Notes under the pieces: model-generated
What the model was told of the DNA's origin: nothing
Database searches by the model: none
The model's input: the letters and a program-made list of their open reading frames with translations, nothing else
Assembly: GCA_014843695.1 (NCBI GenBank)
Contig: CM026401.1
Location: 44,713,485-44,777,484 of the forward strand
Direction of reading: 5' to 3'
Source: Archivesica marissinica
Lineage: Eukaryota; Mollusca; Bivalvia; Venerida; Vesicomyidae
Length of the DNA stretch: 64,000 nucleotides
Shown: one piece after another, positions 1 through 11,600 of the stretch
How the letters are laid out: the number at the start of each line of letters is the position of its first letter
Numbering within the stretch: position 1 is the stretch's first letter
Made by a program: the position numbers and the translations under genes

Positions 1-180
1 ACCCATTCCAGAGTCTCCTCTGGTTCTTTTACGTGCACGGTATAAAGAACCGACACGAGACCTCGGTTTAAAGTCCCATCTGAGTGACTGTATATTTTAT
101 TTAGGGTCAGACGGGGGATCGAACCTGCATCCCTGGATTGCAAGTCCATCGTGTTAACAACTGTACTACGTATCCGTCTG
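1..180 (-). mobile_element. SINE-A copy, cut by window edge
   Basis: Minus-strand body and head; head GACGGATACGTAGTACAGTT at the high end, its tail would lie before base 1. Confidence 0.9.
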
Positions 181-384
181 TTGGTCAATAAGAGGGCATA
201 GCGTGTTGTATTTATAGTACCAATACTAAACTCTCAACAATAATCCAGTGCTTTACTCGCATGAGCCATAGGGGGCATAGGATGCTGTACCCATATAGTA
301 CACTTACCAATACTATGCACTCAACACAATTCCTAATCGGTCACTTGCAGGCCTGGGGGTTATAAAACTGTTCTCCAATCTCAA

Positions 385-675
385 GTTCAGTCTAAAGCTT
401 CTGATTGGTTGAGCCAAGAGCAAACCTCAGACTCAAGCTTCTGATTGATTGAGCCAGGAGCAAACCTCAGACTCAAGCTTCTGATTGGTTGAGCCAAGAG
501 CAAACCTCAGTCTCAAGCTTCTGATTGGTTGAGCCAAGAGCAAACCTCAGTCTCAAGCTTCTGATTGGTTGAGCCAAGAGCAAACCTCAGTCTCAAGCTT
601 ATGATTGGTTGAGCCAAGAGCAAACCTCAGTCTCAAGCTTCTGATTGGTTGAGCCAAGAGCAAACCTCAGACTCA
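385..675. repeat. Minisatellite, 40 bp x 7
   Basis: Unit TCTCAAGCTTCTGATTGGTT GAGCCAAGAGCAAACCTCAG, nearly uniform; inside the TIR element 356-1179. Confidence 0.93.
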
Positions 676-874
676 ACCAATCACATTTCTTGAGCTCGAG
701 TTTGAGATCTGAGAAAAGATTTACAACCTCGGAGTCTGGTATTTTACAGTATATAGAGCCATATAATAGCTATATATATCATCTAAGCTTGTTAAGTGTA
801 TACATGTATACTCATAGAGAGCAGTACTGTAGGGCGGCCCGTGGTTATAAAACGTCTTTTCAAATCTCAAACTC

Positions 875-1075
875 GAGAAGCGAAAGGTCTGGAGTTCGAG
901 CCCCGCTGGAGCCGTTACGATTGTGCCCTTAGGCAAGGCATTTAAATTCCACATTGCCTCTTCTCTCTCCCTCGTGGCGATGGATTCCATCAGGAATGAG
1001 GTGTCGAGAGTGATTAATATAAGTTGAAATAACTTGTTTCTCAATCGAGCTAAAATAAATTTGTATGAACTAAAC
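875..1075 (+). mobile_element. SINE-C copy, 5' truncated
   Basis: Starts near the B box (GGAGTTCGAGCCCCGC) and runs to AAAATAAATTTGTATGAAC. Confidence 0.85.
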
Positions 1076-1426
1076 TCGAGCCCAATGAATTTGATTGGAT
1101 GAGTCTGAGGTATATATTCAGCTGAACCAATCAGAAGTTTGAGACTGAGTTTGAGATTGGAGAACAGTTTTGTAACCCCGGGGCCATATGGCCGGTGCCT
1201 GTGAGTAAAACCCTGAATTAACGTTGACAATTCCATCTCTGTTAATATAGTAACGTATTGTTTAAGTTTGTATTTCAGTAACATTGGACATGTGGGCTAG
1301 TAGCCAATGCATTCATTAGTCATGCGGAAACATATATAACAACGTATAATTACCGTTTATTAAATAATTATTTGTGTATTCATTAACTAGCTTGATTTGT
1401 GAAACTTCTGCTTTCGAATTTGACAG

Positions 1427-1526
1427 GGCCTTCCACTATCTTGCCTGGATCGGTATGCTGTCATTCCAGGACATCTAAACTGCATCCCTCTTGGGGCGTA
1501 TCAATACAGACGAGATAACTATACAT
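1427..1526 (+). CDS. Gene 1 exon 1 of the model: Cys-containing N-terminal segment
   Basis: After TGACAG the frame reads 33 codons with the core LDRYAVIPGHLNC, then donor CAT|GTAAGC (phase 1). A short region with a His..Cys pattern before the CAP domain is common in venom-allergen-5-like proteins. It joins in frame to the HN-containing exon at 2295. It begins without Met, so it is internal, or the true start lies upstream. Confidence 0.6.
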
Positions 1527-4500
1527 GTAAGCTTGTCTGTTTTCTAACACCTCATCAAACAAGACCATGATTGTCAACCCTATCTTAAATACAACAATGT
1601 TACGGCCATTATACCTTATTCGGTGGTAGAGCACATAGCGTTAAAGATAACCATTTTTACGACCATTACTGTAGACCTTTTCTCGATGCATATCAACTTG
1701 CTATGGAAGACCATCCATCCTTAACGACAGCCCTTTTACGGTCATTACACATTATTCTCGATGCATATCAACTTGCTATGGAAGAGCACCTATATTTAAC
1801 GACAACCCCTTTACGGTCATTAAACATTATTCCCACTGCATATCAACTTGCTATGGAAGAGCACACATATTTAAAGACAACCCTTTTACGGCCATTAAAC
1901 ATTATTCCCAATGGATATCTACTTTTGAAAGAGCACTATTCTTTAATGACAGCCCTTTTACAGTCGCCATACGATCTAAGTTGGTGATGCGACTTTAAAC
2001 ACCAAAGTGGAATAAACGAACATTTGCATATGTGTTATTAGTTTGTGTGTTTGCTAAGATTGCATTTTGCCAAACGTTTGTCCATACATACTTGTATTAA
2101 CTTCATGGTAATCCGATAGTTTAGTGATCTTGCTCGATTCATTTTACATAATAATTATAGAATCTATAAATTAAAAGACATGACAATTTCAAGAAAAGCA
2201 AACGGGTTGGGCCACACGTTCTAGCAACATTAGTTACGGCCCTTCCCGACACGAGTAGTTCATTTACAAGCATATTTTACTATATTCATTTCAGTTGGCA
2301 TTTCAATCGAGGCAATGCATAACACAATTAGAGGACACGTATCACCACCTGCGGCTAATATGCTGAACTTTGTAACTATATCAGTAAACTGCTTGTACAG
2401 TATAGTCACCACCTGCGGCTAATATGCTGAACTTTGTAACTATCTCAGTAAACTGCTTGTGCTAGTACAGTACAATATAGTCACCACCTGCGGCTAATAT
2501 GCTGAACTTTGTAACTATATCAGTAAACTGTTTGTGCTAGTACAGTACAATATAGTCACCACCTGCGGCTAATATGCTGAACTTTGTAACTATATCAGTA
2601 AACTGCTTGTGCTAGTACAGTACAATATAGTCACCACCTGCGGCTAATATGCTGAACTTTGTAACTATATCAGTAAACTGCTTGTGCTAGTACAGTACAA
2701 TATAGTCACCACCTGCGGCTAATATGCTGAACTTTGTAACTATATCAGTAAATTGCTTGTACAGTATAGTCACCACCTGCGGCTAATGTGCTGAACTGTG
2801 TAACTATATCAGTAAACTGCTTGTACAGTATAGTCACCACCTGCGGCTAATATGCTGAACTTTGTAACTATATCAGTAAACTGCTTGTACAGTATAGTCA
2901 CCACCTGCGGCTAATATGCTGAACTTTGTAACTATATCAGTAAACTGCTTGTACAGTATAGTCACCACCTGCGGCTAATATGCTGAACTTTGTAACTATA
3001 TCAGTAAACTGCTTGTACAGTATAGTCACCACCTGCGGCTAATATGCTGAACTTTGTAACTATATCAGTAAACTGCGTGTGCAGTATAGTCACCACCTGC
3101 GGCTAATATGCTGAACTTTGTAACTATATCAGTAAACTGCTTGTACAGTATAGTCACCACCTGCGGCTAATATGCTGAACTTTGTAACGATCTCAGTAAA
3201 CTGCTTGTACAGTATAGTCACCACCTGCGGCTAACATGCTGAACTTTGTAATGATCTCAGTAAACTGCTTGTACAGTATAGTCACCACCTGCGGCTAACA
3301 TGCTGAACTTTGTAACTATATCAGTAAACTGCTTGTACAGTATAGTCACCACCTGCGGCTAATATGCTGAACTTTGTAACTATATCAGTAAACTGCTTGT
3401 ACAGTATAGTCACCACCTGCGGCTAATATGCTGACCTTTGTAACGATCTCAGTAAACTGCTTGTACAGTATAGTCACCACCTGCGGCTAACATGCTGAAC
3501 TTTGTAACTATATCAGTAAACTGCTTGTACAGTATAGTCACCACCTGCGGCTAATATGCTGAACTTTGTAACGATCTCAGTAAACTGCTAGTGCTAGTAC
3601 AGCATAGTCACCACCTGCGGCTAATATGCTGAACTTTGTAACTATATCAGTAAACTGCTTGTACAGTATAGTCACCACCTGCGGCTAATATGCTGAACTT
3701 TGTAACGATCTCAGTAAACTGCTAGTGCTAGTACAGTATAGTCACCACCTGCGTCTAATATGCTGAACTTTGTAACTATATCAGTAAACTGCTTGTACAG
3801 TATAGTCACCACCTGCGGCTAATATGCTGAACTTTGTAACTATATCAGTAAACTGCTTGTACAGTATAGTCACCACCTGCGGCTAATATGCTGAACTTTG
3901 TAACTATATCAGTACATTGTTTGTACAGTATAGTCACCACCTGCGGCTAACATGCTGAACTTTGTAACTATATCAGTAAACTGCTTGTACAGTATAGTCA
4001 CCACCTGCGGCTAACATGCTGAACTTTGTAACTATATCAGTAAACTGCTTGTACAGTATAGTCACCACCTGCGGCTAATATGCTGAACTTTGTAACTATA
4101 TCAGTAAACTGCTTGTACAGTATAGTCACCACCTGCGGCTAACATGCTGAACTTTGTAACTATATCAGTAAACTGCTTGTACAGTATAGTCATCACCTGC
4201 GGCTAGCATGCTGAACTTTGTAACTATATCAGTAAACTGCTTGTACAGTATAGTCACCACCTGCGGCTAATATGCTGAACTTTGTAACTATATCAGTAAA
4301 CTGCTTGTACAGTATAGTCACCACCTGCGGCTAATATGCTGAACTTTGTAACTATCTCAGTAAACTGCTTGTACAGTATAGTCCCCAACTGCGGCTAATA
4401 TGCTGAACTTTGTAACGATCTCAATAAACTGCGTGTACAGTATAGTCCCCATATGGACTACAACTAAAGACACGTGTGTTTGGTTGGCCAAAGGAGATAC

Positions 4501-7500
4501 AATTATATGCTATATTGATATCGCTTAAGAATAGTATGTCGACGGGTTAACAATGCTCCGGTGTAGATTTCGTTTCACCAGGCCATCACATGTACTCCAT
4601 ATATAATATTATTTATTTAATGTTAAAAGTATGTGATTTATTCATAGTTTCAATGTCTATTACAGAATTACAATCCGTCTTTGGAAAGATCTGCAACAAT
4701 ATGGGCACGACAGTGTAAACTAAAGCGGAATGACAAAGCGAGCATATTTACCTCAGGTATATGTCACGTGAACATGATAGATATATCTTTATCTAACGAA
4801 TGAATCGTGTGTCAATATTTTCCATTGGGGTATGAAATACACCGGGCGTGGCTAAAGTGTGTGCAGCTCCTGAGAAGATAACGCATGCGCACTCGGTGCT
4901 AGTTTGTTTACCTCCTGTAGCGTACCAGCGTGTCAAATTTGACAGATAACAGATGTAATTTCGTTGTAATATTTCAATCGTTTTCGTGTATCTAATTTAG
5001 TAATTGTGATTTATTCCTGATAAACGGATAATGGATTTCGGTTATTAAATGTTCAAATGCATATCAAAGTAATAAAGACGTTATTACGAGGCTAGTTTTA
5101 CGTCAACTTAGGTATCGACCCTCGGTAACTTGATAGCATTCGGTCTCTGGCTGATATCAAGTTATCTCGGGTCGATACCTAGGCTGATATCAAGTTATCT
5201 CGGGTCGATACCTAGGTTGATATCAAGTTATCTCGGGTCGATACCTAGGTTGATATCAAGTTATCTCGGGTCGATACCTAGGTTGATATCAAGTTATCTC
5301 GGGTCGATACCTAGGTTGATATCAAGTTATCTCGGGTCGATACCTAGGTTGATATCAAGTTATCTCTGGTCGATACCTAGGCTGATATCAAGTTACCTCG
5401 GGTCGATACCTAGGCTGATATCACGTTATCTCGGGTCGATACCTAGGCTGATATCAAGGTACCTCGGGTCGATACCTAGGCTGATATGAAACTAGCCACG
5501 TAATATCCTCCAACATATTTTGCTTGTAATTACATGACTGTCTATGAGCTTACGAAGTATTTGTTTCTTTAAATTCAAAATCTTCTTTGATTTACAATAA
5601 ATTGCAGGGAGCTTCTTTCTTGGAGAAAACATCCTAGTTAGTTCCATCCATCAAACATGGGACCAGGTCATAAATAAATGGGCCGCAGAAAATGCAAGTT
5701 TTACCTACAACAGTACCGGGAATAATCGCACACTAGTTAGGAACTACCTGCAGGTACCTGTCAACACATTTATTAAACTTATCTTACGATACGTTTTCTT
5801 TTTAATCTTCTTAAATTCACCAATTTAATTTAATGAATATATCCAGATATGTGAACTTTTTGAATTTAGACACAGAATGGAGATATTAGATCAATCTTTG
5901 TAAATGCTGTTGTTCTTGGTTGGCATATGCCGAATTATATTGAAACCTATCATATTAAAAATATGGTTTTGAAAGTCATATGAACATGTTGAACATTAAT
6001 GCGGAATTACATGGTGATTCAGATGATTTGGGCGGAGACAAAGACAGTTGGATGTGGAATGTTTAATTGCAGTGGTACATATTTCTACGTTTGTCACTAC
6101 GCTCCTAGGTAAGATTGTGACCTCACGCATATTTGAATGTACAATGTACATTGAACGTTTGTTTTCAAAGCGTCCATTAAGTGTCACCAAAGCACCTATA
6201 TCTACAGTTATATATTTAGGAAATAATAGTTGTCTTGTTGATGTTTATCGTCGTATAGACCAAGGTGTGGAGTTCTGATACGTAGTAATTAACCATGCAG
6301 GACGTAGGCCTAAGAACGACCAACATTGGGTTATTCGCCGAGAAACAACGACAGGACACATATTATTTCCATTCTAACATGACCCAATACAATGCTATAC
6401 AATACTAAATGTGTTTGTTTTATTGTCTCCTTGTCTGTTATTTGGCTGCTCAATGGCTTTATTAAATACCTCGCTGTAAAATACCGTCTGTATTGTCTCC
6501 TTGTCAGTTAGTTGGCTGATTAATGGCTTTATTATATACCTCGCTGTAAAATACCGTCTGTATTGTCTCCTTGTCTGTTATTTGGCTGATCAATGGCTTT
6601 ATTAAATACCTAACTCTAAAATACCGTCTGTATTGTCTCCTTGTCTGTTATTTGGCTGATCAATGGCTTTATTAAATACCTCGCTGTAAAATACCGTCTG
6701 TATTGTCTCCTTGTCTGTTATTTGGCTGATCAATGGCTTTATTAAATACCTCGCTGTAAAATACCGCCTGTATGTCTCTTTGTCTGTTATTTGGCTGATC
6801 AATGGCTTTATTAAATACCTCGCTGTAAAATACCGTCTGTATTTTCTCCTTGTCTGTTATTTGGCTGATCAATGGCTTTATTAAATACATAACTGTAAAA
6901 TACCGTCTGTATTCCTATGGCACTGAAAACCATCCTCTAGCTATCAACACTATATTTCCTGCATGGATGGGCATTAACAAACCCTGCCCACTCGTTGTAT
7001 TAAATTCCGACGTAAAATTGTTAGAAGTTTTGGATATGTACCGCTAAGGCATAACACCACTATATTAGATATTACTATCAGATCTCCTTGAAAACATGAA
7101 AATGTGTCTTTGTACATACCACTGCTGGATAGGTTAGGTTTTTTTTGTTTATACAAATTTATTTTAGCTCGATTGCGAAACAAGTTATTACAACTTATAT
7201 TAATCACTCTCGAGACCTCGCTGATTCCTGATGGAATCCACCGCCACGAGGGAGAGAGAAAAGGCAACGTGGAATTTAAATGCCTTGCCTAAGGGCACAA
7301 TCGTAACTGCTCCAGCGGGGCTCGAACTCCGGACCTTTCGCACCTGAAGCGAACGCGCATCGACTGCGCTATCACGACTTCCACGACAGTTTAGTTGATT
7401 TTATATCATGCTCTGGAAGAACACATCTAAACTTGTCCTCTCAATTTCAGTATTGATGAAAGCAACATAAACACACCGTACATAGAATCTAGCAAGCCGT

Positions 7501-8597
7501 GTACCTCATGTTCACATAACTGCACCGGTAACCTCTGTGGTAAGATGTTTACGAATACTTTGAAGTTCTGAGCGTTACGTAGTATAGCGCAGAACATATG
7601 TCTTAAAGTACTGTAAGCACTGCATTAGTTAATGTGCGATTCAGTCATGTATGTGTATGTATGTGATCACATGACTGAGTAGTCAAACAGGTTTGTGGCA
7701 CAGGGATTCGGCACGTTTGGGGGTACTAGTATATATATTTAAGTACAGGGATTCTACTCTGTGTTATGTCTGATTTCGCATCGATCAGATTTGTACAAAA
7801 TTGTTTCAGATAGGGCCATTTTACTGATCGATGCGAAATCTGACATCCCACAGAGTAGAATCCCTATCCTTAAAATATATATACTAGTACCCTCAAACGT
7901 GCCGAATCCCTGTGGTTTGTGGCTAACACGCCACGAGGAAATCGTTTAGTAAAATCAGTTCTAGTTCTGACAGCGATTAACACAGACGTTTATTTAAATT
8001 AGAAATTAGAAAAGTAATATTAACATTTATTCAATGTAAACAACATAAGCTCTCAACGATGATGAGCGACGTAAAAGTAATGTATGTATTGAATAATAGT
8101 ATATGGATGCAAGATGGGTGGACTGTTGTGGACCAGGTGAGTTTTCCAAGAGTATTTTATATTACCTATAATGGGTGACGTTTTCTCTTGTTTTTACCCT
8201 GGCTAACATAATTTTACAAACTATGTTATTATGTATATTTTCAAGTATGTATAGTTACAAGTACATGAATAAACTAGTGGCGTATGTCTATCGCACGTCA
8301 TTGCCCACTGCAAAAACTGTGTTGTTTTGTGTGCAAAGGTGTTAAGACAAATGTGCTTAGTTTCCTCCTTTGCCGTTGTGTTAATATCGTTAACTATAAA
8401 TGGCTTGCCACTCGCCACTATATGATGGAACAGACGGATATGTAGTACAGTGGTAACACGCTGGACTGATAATCCAGGGCTCGCAGGTTTGATCCCCCGT
8501 CTGACCCTAATAAAATTAACAGTCTTTCAGATGGGATGTTAAACCGAGGTTTCGTGTCGGTGCTTTACACCGTGCACGTCAAGTACCAGAGGAGATG

Positions 8598-8634
<37 letters not shown>

Positions 8635-11600
8635 GTATCATTGCACTATCCTCCAAAAATCTAAAATGACTAATCTCTGCAGGAGGCGTCGCTGATATGG
8701 GCAACCGGTAGCGACGATAAATAAACGTAAAACACACACAGTTGCTGCTATGAACCCTGGACACGTAGGAAGATATGTTTGTTGACTTCAAAGATAAGTC
8801 GATCATCACCGTACAGTAGAATATGTAATGTATGTGCGCATGGCAGCAAGAACCAGACACATCTCTTGTGGTTTCCCGGCACTCTTCAAATGACTCGCCG
8901 TTGCTATGGATACAGATCGTATCTCGTCTCTCATCGTAGTTAACATTTAATTTGATTCCTGTATATTTATTTCAGAGTGCACTGGAATTATTTGCTTAAA
9001 TGGGGCAAAGATGAACTTTGACACATGTAAATGTGACTGCCTGACCGGAGTCAGTAATTACACGGGAGATGCGTGCACACGTAAATATTCCTCTACTATG
9101 TGCCTATTTTTCACTCTCTACTATGAAGAATCTAATGTAGGCAATTCTAAGCAAAACTCGTATAATATGCTCAGCATTTATTTTGACACAATAATACCTC
9201 ATGAGTTAAATATTTTGTAACATACAATCTGAACACAATTGATTTCTTCGAATTATTTCATGGGAGGAAGCTATCCAGCTGGCTTGCGGAAGGTCGGTGG
9301 TTCTACTCGGGTACTGACTTACGACTCGTGGGGCACCGGGAGTCTTCTTCCACCAATAATATCTGGAGAGTCGCCATATGAATTAAGCTGTTGGTGCGAC
9401 TTACAAATCAAAGAAACATACCATTTATATTTAGTTCACGTTTCAGTAACATGCGACAGTGGTGGAGACGACGTTCGTTGTAACAGTGACAGATACAGGA
9501 AAGATAAATGTATGATAGACCACGACACTACCTTCCATTGTCCGTGGATGTGCAATGTGTGCCCATGTAAGTGTGACCAACATCAAGTTTATTTATCTGG
9601 ACATAGTATCTATTGAACCTAGCTAATGCCGCGTAATACAAGAGCTATCGGAGATAGCAACATCCATGACACTACTAATGAGAGGCATCGGTCAGTTACT
9701 GCCCCTGAATACCCCTTAAAAGTAGATATGTTCTATTAAGTGTTTTCCTTTGCTTTTATCGTTGTTTCCTTTGCACAACATGCCAGCAATTTTATTCTAT
9801 TATCGCTTTATATGATTATTAAATTACTATATCTCAACAGATCTCCTACATCGGATGCAATGGGTACTTATTTGTAAAACAATGCTATCAGTTAATTAAC
9901 ACAATTTTGATAAGATCACAATTATCATACCGCAACATTTGGTTAGGGAACAACAGTAAAAACAAAGGATTCTAAGTGAAAGAACTTATTCACATTTTGG
10001 AATAAATCAGACTTTATCTGTCAAGGGAGGTAATAGAAAATTAGAGATGCCTCTCATTGTTAAGTGTTGCTTATCTCACACTTGCCTAGAATCCATTTAC
10101 TGGATCAAGATACGGAACACCTCCAAACCTAATGTATTTGTCCATGAATCGAAACACACCCTTCCACCAACGTTCATGAACACCCGTCCGTAACTGTTGA
10201 TTCATCCTGCTAAACGATAAACAAACAAGTAACTCGTTCGGAGACAAAATCATAACCTCCTGACACAATAAAGGAGATAGCTCTTCACTATACAAGCGCG
10301 TAGCTGCATATGCGTAAACTACGCAAGTGCGTATACATTGTAGTCCGAAGTTAATAAATTAATTTGTCAGAAAAATGCACAAAATAGCCTAACGGGTTTA
10401 TGTACACTTTCTTTTAGTTTTATACAAATTTATTTTAGGTCAATTGCGAAACAAGTTCTTACAACTTATATTAATCACTATCGAGATCTCATTCCTGATG
10501 GAATCCATCGCCACAATGGAGATAAGAAGCAACGTGGAATTTAAATGCTTTGCATAAGGGCACAATCGTAACCGCTCCAGCGGAGCTCGAACTCCGGAAT
10601 GTCTCAAATATACCATTAGAAATAAGTTGGCCAGCTTTTTCGAAGTATTTAAAAGACAAATATTTAGCACAGACAAACCCTAAAACGTATAGGTATTTCA
10701 CAGACTATGTCAATTTATATATTTGCGGGAAATATCTCCAGAGTATACCACATGCGTTCTAGGGAAAATAGTTTCCGTGAGAAACATGCCCCCGGATCCA
10801 CTAGATTGTTTGAGTATATATTAGATTAGATCTAGCTACGCCCCTGATATATGTTCCAAATGGCGCAAACAAAGACGAGGATCAACTCTAATTTCACGAT
10901 GTTATATTACACATAAAGAACTATATATTATGTTAGTGGTATCACTTGGTAGAAAGACGACATTTAATAATGTAATAATTACAACTTCTTGCAAAATTTA
11001 TCGCGATTCTGATTGGTTGATTCAGCTCACGTAATCGCCGTTCATAACCCATTGAGTTGCAGGATTATTTTACTTTCATTAATATTCATAGCAGACTACT
11101 TCTTGTATGGTGTGACGATTCAAAAATATCTTCGTTGTAATTTGTAAAATATTAGTTGTAGTTATAACATATGAATGTTCTTTTTCTGAGTTTCATCGAG
11201 GTATGAAATGTCAGTTTTTTAAAAGCTAATTTGCACAAAAAACGAAAATATGTCCGATTAGCGCAGTGGTTAGCGCGCTCGCTTCTCACCAATGTAACCC
11301 GAGTTTGATCCTCGGACCAGGTATGTGAGATGGTACGGTGGTCGCCACAGGTGGATTTTCTCCGGGTACTCCGGTTTCCTCCTACACGAATGACCACATT
11401 TACGCTTTCATCCGCGCCAACGAGAGTGATTAATATAAGTTGTTAGAACTTGCTTCACAATCGTAGTAAAATAAATAAAGTTTAAGCTTTTAATATCCGA
11501 ATGAGACTAATTAATTCGATATCATTTTAATTCAAAATAGTAATCATCATTACAGATGCTGGCCATAACTATGCGCAAGGATCTGTAAGCTTACCCCAGA

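Larger units (their letters stand above)
356..1179. mobile_element. TIR-bounded element with 40-bp minisatellite
   Basis: Left arm 356-415 (GGGGTTATAAAACTGTTCTC...) and the reverse complement of 1121-1179 match over about 59 bp with some six differences. Seven 40-bp units (CTTCTGATTGGTTGAGCCAA...) at 385-675 are copies of the inner part of the arm. A second, weaker inverted pair lies inside (676-716 with 842-880), and SINE-C is inserted at 875-1075. Confidence 0.82.

Noticed and set aside
2340..4450. CRISPR-like array because of regular direct repeats
   Set aside because: There are no unique spacers between repeats; it is a plain head-to-tail satellite in eukaryotic DNA.
5130..5489. 119-codon open frame with LISSYLGSIPR repeats
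   Set aside because: It is the 33-bp minisatellite of a TIR element in an intron; the frame exists only because the unit is 11 codons without stops.
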